Below, piece after piece: positions 34,933-47,912 of a DNA stretch of 64,000 bases. The translations under genes were made by a program, and so were the position numbers. The DNA is from Adineta vaga. Taxonomy: Eukaryota > Rotifera. The stretch spans positions 9,672,001-9,736,000 of the forward strand of contig CP075497.1 of the NCBI GenBank assembly GCA_021613535.1. Direction: 5' to 3'. How positions within the stretch are numbered: position 1 is the stretch's first letter; each line of letters begins with the position of its first letter. The notes below the pieces were generated by a model. That model saw only the letters and a list, made by a program, of their open reading frames with translations. It was not told where the DNA came from and did no database searches.

Positions 34933-36866
34933 ATGACATTTCCTCAATTTATCGATCTTTTTCGAAGAGTAATTGCAACAATTTGTTGTATCTTTGGATT
35001 ACCAGGAAATATTCTAACAATTATTGTGTGCATCAATGCATTATGCCATCGAACAATCAATTTCGAACGAAAGGTTTTCAATCTTTACCTTGCAGAAATA
35101 TCAATCTTAGGTACGGAATGTTTCTTAAGTACTTTTCTAGTTCATTAATTATGCTGAATTTTATCCGAATTATTTTTATTGTAAAAGTCCGTTAAATCTT
35201 CTTTTAAATCTAAAGCTTATCTATTCCAGAGAATCCAATCGAATAAAATTGTATTATATGAGAATAACTTGACATTGTCATGGAATAGGTTTCAATTTTT
35301 AGAAGGAAGATCATGTCAGAACTTTTCTTTACTAGAAATTCAACGATGAAATGTTCATATGTAATTATATTTCAGTTAAAAGAAAGTAAATAAATAAATC
35401 ATTTTTGTCGATACTTCATATCTCTCTTGAGAACAAGAAAAACGACTTCTAGTTAGTTACACTTTCATCGATAGCATCAAACATCATCAAGGCACTATTT
35501 TTACGCAGCTGTTACAGAAATATTAGATGAGAAATGATCTTACCTCAGAGTTTTCTTTTTCCTTTCGAAAGATTGATGTTTGACTGTGTAATGGATACAT
35601 AGAACAGGATTAATAATACGATTTTCTTCGTTTATATCATATGAATAAAAAAAGTAATCAATTATTCGTAATTTGCATGATGATGGATTACAGGAGATAG
35701 AATTGTTCCATAGTTTATTCTGTAATTATTTCAATAATGCCATGAATCAGAACTAAATCTTTTGATTAAAAAAATGTTGTTTTTTTTGTTTATAAATAGA
35801 TACTTGTTTATTGCTTTATTGGGTAATTGAAACATTATTTCATTATTTGTATTCAATAAACAAAAGTCAATATTTTTCTCTCATGCACATCTCACCATTT
35901 TCATGTTTCTTTTTCTATATGATCAATCGCTTATTTGCTGCACTTTGTTCATGGTTAATTACATGTTTTACATTTATTCGATTTATTAATATATTTCAAC
36001 AATTAAATACGATTCGTTCGAATATAATTCTTGTTATTTGTTTAACAATTATATTTTCGATCGCAAATAGTTATTTAATGGTTACATTAGATTTTGATGG
36101 AGGTAATTCAATTCAATCCTATGAAAATTCTTCCATTGGTTTTGCTAATTCTTCTCTTCATACTCCAACGAAATGTCATATACGTGATGAATACAGTGAT
36201 AATCAATTAACATTATTATTAAATACACTTGTAGCTGGAGTTCTTAATCTTGCTCTCCCATCAATGTTAACATTAATTGTCAATATAGCAATTGTATGTT
36301 ATATAAAACGTATTTACGAAATACAAACACAGTTTGATCCAATTCCTCGACGTTCAGATAATTCTGGACTGAACTATCGATCGACACGTTCAACATTACT
36401 TGTTATATCAATAACGTATACATTATGTTATTTACCCTATTGTATTATTTTTCTTCTTTTAATACAATTCGATTCAAATAGTACGCTAATTTATTGCTCG
36501 AAAATCGCCTTTGTTCTTCGTTATATTAGTCATTCAATAAATTTTTATGCTTATATATTTACTAATCAACGTTTTCGTCGTGATATTCTTGTATTATTAC
36601 GTTCAATCTATCGACCATGTTCATTTATAAAAGAACGTAATCGAGAACGAAAGAAAGATCAACGAAAACAATTAATGCTACAACATTATCGTCCACCACC
36701 AATGTTATCATCAAAATACACACCAGCGAATCTTATTTCTACTCAACGAAAACAACAACAACATTTGACAACGCCAGACTTTAATTTTCAAAGATCAAAA
36801 CCACTTTTAGTTTCTTTAGCACCATCGAGTGTATCAGATAAGTCTATCATCAAAGCACATATTTAA
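34933..36866 (+). CDS. Divergent class A (rhodopsin-like) GPCR
   Basis: Two exons, 34933-35110 and 35800-36866, join in phase (NLYLAEISIL|DTCLLLYWV) to about 414 residues; the 689-nt intron is long for this window. Seven hydrophobic segments: TM1 VIATICCIFGLPGNILTIIV with the GN of helix 1, TM2 across the splice, TM3 FFFYMINRLFAALCSWLITC, TM4 IILVICLTIIFSIANSYLMV, TM5 VAGVLNLALPSMLTLIVNIA, TM6 TLLVISITYTLCYLPYCIIF, TM7 SKIAFVLRYISHSINFYAYI. The DRY motif is replaced (FIRFI) and NPxxY reads NFYAYIF. Cys in TM3 and in KCHIRDE of loop 2 could form the usual disulfide. The overall style resembles peptide (FMRFamide-like) receptors; ligand unknown. The tail is basic and Gln-rich. AATAAA lies near 36884. 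Confidence 0.85.
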
Positions 36867-39083
36867 GATATAATTCCCCTTTTGAAATAAATCGATGCTT
36901 TAATAGAGAAGAAGAAGAAGAAGAATATCAATTAATTAAGATTTAAAAGTAACTTCCTTGACATATATATATATATATCAACCGATAAATTTTCTTATCA
37001 TGAAACGGAAAACTATCTTCTATTACATGAGCACTTCCTCTATTCACACGATAATCGATCTTTCTCGTGATAAAAAACATTTCTTTATAAATTTCCTTCA
37101 AACATAATCTTGATCTCTAAATAATTAATACTGACTCACAGCCACACTACTTTCCATCGAAATAGTACTATACATTATCTCAGAAAGAAAATCTATTCGA
37201 ATATTCTTTTGTTTCATACTTAAAAGCAACTTCCTGTCTATCATAATAGCTTAACACAATTATGGACATGTGTTTAGAAATATGACTTGTTTATTATAAT
37301 TCTTTTCTAATTTTAGATGAAGAGAAAAGCAATTGACAGTTACACATGAACTAAATGAAGTTCAATTGAAGATCAATGTTATGTAGATTTCTTGTTAATA
37401 AGATGCAGCATATTAAATGTATTTGTCAGAAATGTCGTACCAACTCAACACCATATAACTCAGAGGAGAAGAAACTGACTTGAATGTTCTATACGAAAAA
37501 AATTGTCATAGAGTTTGAAACAAACTTTGTAAGACAGCTATAATTTAATCGTGACTAATATTAAATGCATGTGTAGGCGTAGTTTGAGTTAAGCAAGTAC
37601 GGCGATGATAATTTATTTATAGGTCAAGTGTGAGAAAAGAAATATTGAGATATTTTTTGCTTACAATGGTGATATTAGTTATTAATGTGTAGTTTTAGCC
37701 ATTCGTGCTACCTACAAGATTAAGAACAATCTATTTCTAATTGCTGATTAGATTGAATTTCTTTAGAGTGCACTTTATTTTCACAAGATCTGGAACTTGA
37801 GAGATTACATTTTCAGTATATACAAGAAAAAAAAGAAGTAGATTAATGATATATAATTCATCTGTCAAATGTTGTTCCACTCGATGAGACAAAATCACAT
37901 ACCTTGCTTATGATATCGTAATAGACCCAGTCGCTTCTTTTTCTTTCCAGAAACTTTCCTAGACAACTATATAAAAATAATCTTCAAGTCACAAAACAAG
38001 AATAGACCAGTCTGTGATTAAGTCTTCATAGTCTCACTCTAACACCATACTTATAATCTAAAATTAAACAAAGAAATTCTCTCGAGTTATCGATAGTATG
38101 GCTTGAATAACCGTCCTAAACATCTATTCAATGCTCTATGTTATTCAGAAGCATTCCAATTTTCAATAAGAATGTTATTCTGGAAAAGAATACGTAGTAA
38201 TACTTTTCTTTGGCACTTGCCATACTAAAATTCATCAATATGTAATCTAATATAATAGAAGGTACTTATTTGCCATGCGATACTAAGCGCAAGTGTTTTT
38301 ATCAAGAGAGAAGACAATTTCGAAACTGAAAATCGGCAGGAGATTACTTCATTACATATTTAGGAATACCATTCGACATATCCTCTCGTTCTAATAATAC
38401 TTTAACTCAATAACAAGTTGGTTCTCTATTCAAAGTCATAAATATTACAACCGGATACTATACATAAGCTCTAAAGCAACAATGACTATTATCCTCCATC
38501 AAACTAAAATCTAGTCAATTGCGCACTTTTGCTTTTATTATCGCCTTTTTAAAAACTTAAAAATAAATAAAATCATTCATGCAATAGATTCATTATCAAA
38601 AATGCAATAGTATACTTAGCAATTATAAATACCCTGGAATGCTATTAGACATTTCTAATAATATAAAAAACCTTTAGCTCTTATAAACTATTTCTGGGTA
38701 ATATGATTCAAATATTTTTCCGGTACTTTTTCTTCGCATTTGTCTTTAAGGATATTTTACATCTTTAGTACATGATATATAAAAATGTTTTGATTTGTTT
38801 CTTTTCTTTATTTACTTTCAAATATCAGGCACAAGAAAAGCTACATACATAAACGGAAAAAAAGTGAAAAGACATTTAAAAAAGTCCTGCTGAGAATAAT
38901 ATAACTGGTGATTTGTAACCATTGCTTGATTAGATACAAAGAAGAACGAAATATCTTCTATTCTATGGTGAATGAAGATGAAAGAGAATAACTACAGAAA
39001 TATGACAAAGATCAAATCGATGCTTATTTACTAAAATAAATAAATAAATAAATAAGAAATAATATTTCATTTCTAAATGATAT
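36867..39083. other. Intergenic, nothing certain
   Basis: About 2.2 kb between convergent genes. It contains a GAA run at 36907-36923, TATATA at 36965-36979 and an (AAAT)n run at 39032-39056. Two fragments (YLGIPFD near 38357 and YPGMLLD near 38630) faintly recall reverse-transcriptase palm sequence but are too short to call. Confidence 0.4.
39032..39056. repeat. (AAAT)n run downstream of the LEA stop
   Basis: Five or six AAAT units 28-52 bases past the LEA stop, within its likely 3' UTR. Confidence 0.7.
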
Positions 39084-40161
39084 CTATGAACTTACATAGG
39101 TCTTTTTAGCTTTACCAGCAGCTTTGTCAGCACCAGATTTGACACTATCTGCGCCACTTTTCACTGCATCACGAGCTTTATTAATAGTTGCATCAGCCGT
39201 GCGTTTTGAATCAGATGAGAGATCTTCTTTCTACAAAGGCAAAAGAATTCATTAAAAAACTTAAATCATATGTCATAAAGATTTACTTTATCTTTGGCCC
39301 AATCAGCTGCTTTATTGGCTGCATCTACATTCAATTTCTAAGATTAAATTTCTAAGATTTAAAGTTAGACTTACTTTTAGCAGTACTGGCGACGTCATCA
39401 GCGACTATAAATTGATAAAAAGGAAATAAAAACCTTTATAAAGTATATTCAATATATTTACCTTCACGGGCTTTGTTTGCAGCTTGATTAGCATAATTTT
39501 GAGCTGTTGAACTAGCTGATTTAGCCTTAAAAAAAGAAAATAATCAAAATTCCTAATAATCTTTCTGTATATAAACATACGGTTGATTTAGCTTGTTGTG
39601 CAAATTCACTAGCTTTATCTTTTACTTTATCAGTAGTAGTTTGACCACTGCTGAAACTACCAGAACGTGGTGGACTGCTAGTATTTCCGTATCCGGAACG
39701 ATTTTTAGCTTCATTAGCGGCATCACGAAAATTATCAGCAGCACGGTCACCTAAAAGCAAAATACAATATTTTTCTTTCTCTGAAAGTTAATATTAAGAT
39801 AAATACTAACCATGTCTTTTTGCTTCATCAACTTTTTGATCTAGAACGAAATCATTCATATAGTTATGTTCTTGATAGGAAAGATCCACTTACTGGCATT
39901 GTTATCGCCTGTAACAGCACCAACAACTGTTGATGTAGCACTGCTAACAGCTTCTTTGACTTTTTCAGCAGCTTGACCGAGTTGATCAACACCTTGTTTA
40001 ACATAATCCATTGGACCTTTGCTTTGTCCAGTGGCAAGTGTTCGCACAAAACTTGTTTGTACGACTAGAAAATATTAGAGAAAATTTATTGGAAAATAAT
40101 ATTTTCAATTCAAAATACCTCGTGAACCGAAAAGGAAAGTACGTGTAAGACTACTAGCCAT
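39084..40161 (-). CDS. Group 3 (LEA_4-type) late embryogenesis abundant protein, probably mitochondrial
   Basis: Eight short exons from ATG 40161 to TAG 39084-39086, about 234 residues. The start MASSLTRTFLFGSR plus VVQTSFVRTLATGQS is basic, Ser/Thr/Arg-rich and without acid, like a mitochondrial presequence. The mature part is Ala/Lys/Glu/Asp-rich with 11-residue-type repeats and no Cys: LGQAAEKVKEAVSSATSTVV, DRAADNFRDAANEAKN, DKVKDKASEFAQQAKS, NYANQAANKAREVADDV, NVDAANKAADWAKDKKEDL, DAVKSGADSVKSGADKAAGK. Such proteins are unfolded when wet, fold into helices on drying and protect membranes and enzymes; they are characteristic of bdelloids. The last codons YVSS are read through a sequence (TAT GTAAGT) that could serve as a donor, so another 3' end is possible. 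Two CACGTG boxes lie about 180 bases upstream. Confidence 0.88.
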
Positions 40162-40333
40162 TTTAAGTACTGTTCGTTAATTTAATAAATGTAGAAATAG
40201 ACAGAAAATTGAAATCTAAAAAGTAAGTAAAATATAATCATTTGGTAGTACGTCGTCGATCTTAGTGAAATGGCAAAAATAAGAAAATGATTTGATAGTT
40301 ATATATAGTTTATACTTCTTACTCTGTTTCCTA

Positions 40334-40355
40334 TTCCACGTGGAATTTCCACGTG
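40334..40355. promoter_or_regulatory. Tandem CACGTG (G-box/E-box) pair upstream of the LEA gene
   Basis: Two copies of TTCCACGTG, 13 bases apart (CACGTG at 40337-40342 and 40350-40355). The first is part of the 12-base palindrome TTCCACGTGGAA. They lie 173-196 bases upstream of the LEA ATG. CACGTG is bound by bHLH factors (USF, MITF/TFE, MYC) in animals, and plant LEA promoters use ACGTG elements. A regulatory role here is inference. Confidence 0.5.
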
Positions 40356-41877
40356 ATGAACTTTTTCATCTTTGAGTACAAAAATTAAGTTGGCAATGAT
40401 TTTCGTTTGGAAAAGAATGAGGATTAGACAAGTGAAGGAAAAAACTGAAAGTGTGGTTCAAATGGAAAGAGTCGATGAATTATATGTATCTGTGAGTAAA
40501 AATGCTCGAAGCAAAAGGGTTATAAACAAATGAAGCAGACAGTACAGTACAGTGCAACGAGCACGCAACCACATACACAACCGAAAAAGTGACATCTGTT
40601 GGGTAATCTAAGTGGATGCGATTATTTAAATATCACTATCTACAATATCTACAAGGTTACGAAGTGAAGACGGTGATATGGTTATTCACTATTGATTTGC
40701 TTCTTTATCGTTTTATCCAAAGAGAGGAGAATTTGAAATATTTTAATTGGTTCTCAATTTTACTTTTTATTCTATTAGGATCGATCGGTGATAATTTCCT
40801 TCATTGATTGCTCTTTTTTTTAAAATATTAATATCAACGATATTCATGTATTTAAACGTTTATTCAAAGATATGTTCACAAATTAGTGACATCTGTAAAA
40901 GTCTTCTAATTTTGTCATATATCGTCGTTCTACCGCCATATGTACTATCAATATAAATATCCTAAAACCAATCAACATTCCCAGAAAACATATTACAACA
41001 ATGAATGACTATTACATCTCCTTCTTGTTCTCGTTGAAAAAACACTACTATCTGTCGATTTCATGGATTGATGAACATGTTCTAATGAATATAACTAATA
41101 TGAGATAATCGTGAAATGACAATTGTTTGTTTGATGATCCACATATATACATTCCTTTCGTTTTCAAGATTGATTGCAATAGAATTACGACAATAAAATT
41201 GATTTTTGATAAACTCTATATGAATCAAAATTCGACCATATTACAACCGCCCAATTCCTTCGTTCAAAGTCGCTTGGGAGGTGGGCAAATGATTTTTCGG
41301 AAACAATATGCTATACGGAACAATATAGAGACTAGGAGAATCACGAGTATCTGCTGTTTTTCTTTGTTTTTACATGTATATCTCCTATGAGTAATTTGTT
41401 CACGGAACTGTGAACAGTTGTTATAGATATTGGATACGAAACAGAAGAACATTCGTCGTGGGAAAATTCCTAGATGAATCTACATACTATGCTCGACTAT
41501 TGATTTGAAACTAAATAGTAAAACTTCAAAACAAGGTATAAATACAGTCTTGATTCAATTTCTCAGATAAACTTGAAGGAAGAATAGAACAAAAACTGAG
41601 TAATCTATTAATTAATAGCTAACATCTAGAGAATTAAAAGCATTTAAAGTTGTTGTTTTCTTTCCTTAGACAAATATTTTACTTGTAGATAAATTTCATA
41701 AAGTTCATTCTACAATAATATACACATATGGACACATTTAATCTAGGTGAAGCATATATTTCGAAAGAACAAGATGTCGCTTCATATTGATGTTCCTAAA
41801 ATTAATTCGAATTTCTTACACACTATTGGTTTTTAAACATTTTTCGCACCCTCTCCCTACTTAATAAAGAAAATCTA

Positions 41878-41897
41878 TCGATATATATATATATCGA
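41878..41897. repeat. TCG(AT)7CGA palindrome near the Argonaute start
   Basis: A 20-base perfect inverted repeat around seven AT units, 101 bases before the Argonaute ATG. It may be a microsatellite or a TATA-like core promoter. Confidence 0.6.
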
Positions 41898-41997
41898 AAC
41901 TATTTTTCCCCAATATTTTCACTTCGTAACACACTGATTATATCTTCTTATAAAATCTTTTTTTCAAACAACTCTTATTATTTTCTAACTAAAAGTA

Positions 41998-44900
41998 ATG
42001 TCCTCGTCAGGTTCACGTGGACGTGGACGTGGAAGTAAGGAACCAAAAGTATCATTGAACTATTAGAATGATTGTTGTTTTATGTTTAGAAAGAGCTAGC
42101 CGTCCTGATACAGGTCCACCAGAACCATATCGATCTCAATCTATGGCAGTTATATCTGAGAAATATCATCCTGAAACAACAGAGAATGGCACAACCAAAC
42201 ATTTACCTTCATCATCTGGCCGAAAACTGTCTTCTGATCAACAACGTAAATCAACATCACGTTCATCAGCTGGTCGTGCTAGATCAACACGTCCATTTAG
42301 AGAAACAATTCGTTCAGCCGTACCTGATTCATCCGTTATCACAATGGCAAAACGACCAGATAGTGGTGGAAGAGGTAAATGATATGTTCTTCAATTGAAA
42401 CAAAATCAATTCTTCGTATTCTAGCTGGCCAAAAATTGGAAATGTATACAAATCATTTTAGATGTAATATACCTCGAACATTAAAATGTCATCAATATGA
42501 TATTGAATTAGAAGCAGCAAATCGTGATGGTACATGGCGTCCTGCGAAAAAAGATGATCGTTTTTTTGTTTTGAAAAAAATAATTGATCGAGAAAATTTT
42601 CCATTTGTTTGGTATGATGAAGGAAAAAGTCTTTATTCAATTGAATTACTTGTTGGTTTTAAAAATCAATATGAAATTATGATTAAAGATAAGAAAAGTG
42701 ATCGAGAACAAAAATATCGTCTATTACTAATTAATCTTGTTAAGTCTTATGATATACAAGTAAGAATGGAATGCAAAATTGAAAAACAAAAGAATCATTG
42801 TGTTTATTTAGGTTCTTTGGGATTTTATTGAAAATAAAGTAGCTATTCGACCGAGAGATCCAATTAGAATACTTGAAACATTACTTAAACAGACAACGCG
42901 TGCAACAATGGTTTGTGTTAAAAATCAATTCTATGATCGACATCAAAATCTCGATAATCTAGGTTAAATTTATTTGAATTCGATCAATTGTATTTTTTTT
43001 CCAAAAATTCTATATTCTATAGGTGATGGTCGTGGTTTAGCAAATGGTTCATATCAAGCAATGTTTCTCACTCAAATTGGTGCTACATTAAATATCAATT
43101 CAACATTTACATGTTTTTATCAACCATTTAATCTAGTTGATTTTCTCTGTGAATATCTTCAACATGATATCGTTCGTGATGGTAATTCAAGATACATGTT
43201 TGTTATGTTTTCAATCTTTATCTTTCATTCTCTAAAGGTATTGATGAACGTGAACAACAATTATTAATCAAAAAAGTTCTTAAACCAATTTGGCTTGAAA
43301 CACATCATACCGAAAGTGTACGTAAATATCGTATACGTGGTTTTGGTGCATCGGCACGTCAACATACATTTCCACGTATGACTGACGGAACAAATAATGA
43401 TATTCCTGAACGACAATCAGTTTATGATTATTTTTTGGAAAAATATAATATCAAATTAAAATATCCGAATTTACCAACTGTTGGTAAGAATAAAAACTTG
43501 TCTTCAACTCAAATATCTTTTGAATTATTTAACTAGAATTATACACACCACCAAATAAAACTCAATTTCATTATTTACCTATGGAATGTTGTACAATACA
43601 AGCATGGCAACGATCGATTAAACCATTAACAACTGATCAACGTGCACGAGTAAAAAAGAGTTTTCTCGTTATTTGGAATAGAATTGATAATTGAAAAATC
43701 TTAGGTGACAAAGAAAACAGTTGTACGACCAAATCAACGATATCAAACAATAAAAGAAATTGTTGAACATCGTCGATTTAATGAAGATAAATATTTGAAA
43801 GAAATTGGAATGAATGTAGAAGATAGAGAAATGTTAATTGTTCAAGGAAGATTAATTGATCCACCAGATATCAAATATATCAGTGGACGTGATGGACACA
43901 GTGAAGTTGTAGAACGAATCAATATTGGAAAGTTTGTATTCGATGTTTTCGAAAAGATAATTTCATGGATTTTGTTTTCCATATTTTAAGATGGAATATT
44001 CGTAATCGATTTCAAAAACCACGAAATATAAATAATTGGGCTTGTGTTATGATATCAGCTCAACGACCAAATCAATATCAACTATCGATTGCTCAACAAT
44101 TTGTTGAACATTTCCCTTATGTAAATTATTCTTTGATTTTGAATAAAAAAGAATCATTTAATGATATGTGTATTCTTGTAGGTTATTGAACGTTTTGGTA
44201 TTTATTTTGAACCTAATCCAATAATGAAGAGTGATCCAGCTGATCCTCAAAAAATTCATGATCGATTACAAGAATTGAAAAATGCTAATTGTGAAGTTGT
44301 CCTATTTATTCTCAATGGCGTTGGCGAAGATATTTATAAAACAGTTAAATATTTGGGAAATCATAAACTTGGAATCGTTACTCAGTAAGTTTACCACTAT
44401 GTTCGATTACGTTCTATCAATCTGGTATTTTTAGATGTACAGATTTTGTTGCTATTGCTAAGAATATCAATAAACTTGATATGGTATGAATATACTTTTC
44501 ATTATATATTTAATTGCGTTAGGAATATATATATATATTTAGTATTTACAAAATCTCGTTCAAAAATTTAATGCTAAACTTGGTGGTGTTAATGGAATGG
44601 TCTCATTAGCACGAGCATTAACATCATCGTCAACTAAAGATGATGTTTTCATGTTTTTTGGTGCTGATGTAACTCATACAACATGTTCAAGAGATAAACC
44701 ATCGATTGCTGCTGTTATTGGTTCAACTGATTCAACAAGTAAATGAGTAATTAATATTGGAGAAATAAGAAAAAACGAAAATGATGAAATGATTTAAGGT
44801 ACACAATATGCATCACGTGTGAGTGAACAATATCCAGCACGTGGAAGAATTTCATTAGAAATTATTAAAGATTTATATCAAATGGTAACAGATTTATTGA

Positions 44901-45789
44901 AATTATTTGCACAAAAAAATGGTTGTTTTCCAAATAAAATCGTTTTCTATCGTGATGGTATATGAGTTATTTTCGAAAGATTATTGAACTTTATACGACT
45001 TCTTCTTCTTCTTCTTTGATTTAGGTGTCGATGATGGACATTTTCAAAAAGTTCTTGATAATGAAGTTCGAGCATTACAAAATGCTTGTAAAGCTCTTTA
45101 TATGAATAATCCTCTACCGAAAATAACGTTTATTATCGTGAAAAAACGTCATAATACACGTTTCTTTATTCGAGAACCTAATCCAAACCCGAATATTAAA
45201 ATGATGAGCAACGTACAACCTGGTAAAATAACTTATCGATTGAGAAGTTCATCCTATTATCGTTGTTTCTCATAGGTACTGTTGTTGATACTGGTATCGT
45301 TCATCCACAAGGTTTTGATTTTTACTTGAATAGTCATGCTGCTATTCAAGGTATGTATCGGAAGAAGGATTTCAAAAATGAAACCAATTTCTCTCTCTCT
45401 CCTAGGAACATCACGACCAATTCTATATCATGTTTTATACGATGAGATTGGTTTTTCATCCGATGAAATTCAATCTCTCACTTATTATCTTTGTCATTCT
45501 GATGTACGATGTACAAAAGCAGTATCTGTACCAGCACCAGTTCATTATGCACATTTAGCTGCATATCAATCTCGTGATGCTGATAGTTATGAAAATGATC
45601 GAAGAAGTAGTATAGCCGGGTAAAATTTATTCTCTTTTGTGTTTCATAACGATATATTTGTTCTTTCTCGATAGTGATTTCGATGATGATGATCTTGTCG
45701 ATAGTCTTGGTGCTATAACATTACAAGAAGTCGAAACAAGACTTATTCAATTGGATCCATCTATTCAAGATACAATGTGGTATGTTTAA
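41998..45789 (+). CDS. AGO: Argonaute (AGO clade) with complete slicer tetrad
   Basis: Small-RNA-guided silencing protein of some 850-900 residues in about 15 exons. The start [13 protein letters not shown] carries an RG-rich methylation-type motif split by the first intron. N domain: [23 protein letters not shown] region from [15 protein letters not shown] through [17 protein letters not shown] and [130 protein letters not shown]. Asp (GADVTH), Glu (SLEII), Asp (YRDGV) and His (YAHL) complete the DEDH tetrad, so slicing is plausible. It ends MWYV rather than the common YFA/MYFA. Near the C-terminus an acidic insert [11 protein letters not shown] precedes the end. AGO clade rather than PIWI by motif style. 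Confidence 0.93.
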
Positions 45790-45865
45790 AGAAGATTAGA
45801 ACAATATTATTTTGACATGACATGACATGATTTAAAATAACAATGTCTTCTGGACAGTTGTTTTA

Positions 45866-47912
45866 ATGAATCTCATTAGATATTTTCAAAGATGTTCTTT
45901 TTTATATATTTTTATTTCTATTCTACATATATCAGTCTTCATTGAAAAGTATAAAGAAAGACAAGATGTTGAACAAAATCTAATCTCCGATTATTCCTTA
46001 TCAGACAGTCACATGATGTTTATTTATATATTTTGCGGGTACTTATGCATTGTATTGTCTATAAAATTCTTTTTTCGTTTGTTCATAACAATAATGAAGT
46101 CTATACGAATTGTTGGCTTCACTCCATTAGGTGTTATTCTCGCTGAACGATTTACCTATTTACAAACTAATCTATCAAAAATTTATTCAGATATTCATCT
46201 TATCGAACGAATCTCATGTTTATCAAATGATATACATTGGCAAAGTATCGGTCATTTCTGTTTGTTGAATCTTTTAAAACAATGTCGATCCTTACAATCG
46301 GATAATTCGAAAAAGTTTGGTATAAATGTTCAACATGTAATAATGAATGAACAACTTCTTTATTCATATCTTAAGTTAGCAATAGAACGTATGCAGAAGT
46401 ATTATTTGAGTTTATTAAAATATCGTCAGATCAAATTTGAATTATTCAATGATCAGATTGAATCGAGTGATGAAGATAGAAACAAATGTTCATTGAACAA
46501 ACACATATTGAATGATGAGACGATGAAGATAAAACCAATCTATTTATATAATCAGTCAAGTAAATCAAATGATCGATTGTTAAATAATGATGAATTTGAA
46601 TCATCAATGAAAACAGATACAAACTCTTCTATAAGAACTTCATATTGTACTTATATAACCTATGGTCAATCATTTCATACAGAATTTAATCAAAGTCTTC
46701 GTTTAAATTCTTTTCATGCTATTTTTCAATATCTTCTCTCATGTCCAACAATAAAAATCATAGGTCTCGATATATTTGCATTTGAACTAGCATATCTATT
46801 TTGGTCTGTTGGACACAATGAAATCTATCTATATCGAATGAATCCGCACGAATCATCGATGTTACCTATAACAAAAACTAACGGAAATCTTGTTATACTT
46901 TTTCAAATATTTTCAAAATTTATGCATAAACCATTGATACAAACAACTTCGAAAGAAATTGCTCGACCATTCTTACATATTATCGAACATTTTCATCAAT
47001 TTAGAATGAATTCAGATGCTGAAGGACGATTAGAATATGAGAAATATATTGGTACAGTCATGCCAACTAATCGCACATTGGAAGAAACGAAAAAACATAA
47101 ACGAACATATTTAGAAACATTTCGACAACGTACTCAAGAATCATTTACAAAATTTAGTACATCTCATATTCAAATCGGTAAAATAAAAATCTTGTTTATT
47201 TATTTAACATTATATTCTCTACTTGACTGAAGATACAAACAATGATATTAAAGAAGAATTACTGGAAGATTTTCCACCCTCTTCAACATTTTTCGTTCTT
47301 TCCGATGTCAATACATCGTTTGATGTTGAACCGTCTTTAAAATCTTCATTTCCTAATGCTATTTGTACATTCAATAGTACACCTGGTGCATTGATTCAAA
47401 ATATATATAAATCATTACGAACTATTGCTAATGATGAACAAATTCCTGATCTAACCAATGTCTTTCTTTCTATCGATCACGAACTCTGTGTAATACAGAA
47501 TCAAACATCCGGTATGTATTTTCTATTTCAATTTTCTTTCAATCAACATACTTTAGTCAAAGATGGTCAATTTGGGATAGATGAAATTGTTGAATCACAA
47601 CAACATGACCTACAACAACCTCTAGAAAATCTTCATGATCTATATAAAATCATTCAACGACCAATAAATTCAACTGGTCGAGTAAATTCCTTGCTTGAAA
47701 AACTCGTCGATATCTTTTGTTTTCTCTAGCTAACATTATATGAATCTCAATTATTTCAAAATGATGCACTCGATCTACAATCATTATTACTCTTTTTTAA
47801 TCCTCATGATAGAATTCCTAAAAATGAACTTATGTTCTTATTTCATAATGAACATGATTGGCATAATCTGTTAGTATTACCTAATCGTCTAACGATTAAA
47901 AATAACAATTAA
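45866..47912 (+). CDS. Unrecognised protein gene behind Argonaute
   Basis: Four or more exons. The main exon reads from about 46094 (MKSIRIVGFTPLGVILAERF) or from the longer frame opening at 45866, whose first 75 residues are hydrophobic and uncertain. Introns at about 47180-47230 (after QIG, into TNNDIKEELLEDFPPSS), 47514-47556 (into KDGQFGIDEIVES) and 47681-47728 (after NSTGR, into LTLYESQLFQNDALDL) keep phase to the TAA at 47910-47912. The 47681 intron is needed because the unspliced frame meets a TAG there. Motifs: HWQSIGHFCLLNLLKQCR, LLYSYLKLAIERMQKYYLSL, TIKIIGLDIFAFELAYLF, TFFVLSDVNTSFDVEPSL. No known domain seen. It starts within 100-300 bases of the AGO stop, on the same strand; this may be chance. 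Confidence 0.65.

Larger units (their letters stand above)
40162..41997. other. Divergent intergenic region between LEA and Argonaute genes
   Basis: About 1.8 kb upstream of both genes. Besides the CACGTG pair it holds a perfect palindrome TCG(AT)7CGA at 41878-41897, 100 bases before the Argonaute ATG, which could supply a TATA-type core. The frames at 40616-40807 and 41127-41390 show no family features. Confidence 0.45.

Noticed and set aside
38340-38680. Fragments YLGIPFD and YPGMLLD recalling a LINE reverse transcriptase
   Set aside because: Seven residues each, in different frames and flanked by stops; this can arise by chance in AT-rich DNA.
47681-47728. Premature TAG in the orphan gene
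   Set aside because: A GTAAAT...TTTTCTCTAG intron of about 48 nt removes it and keeps phase, so the gene is probably intact here.
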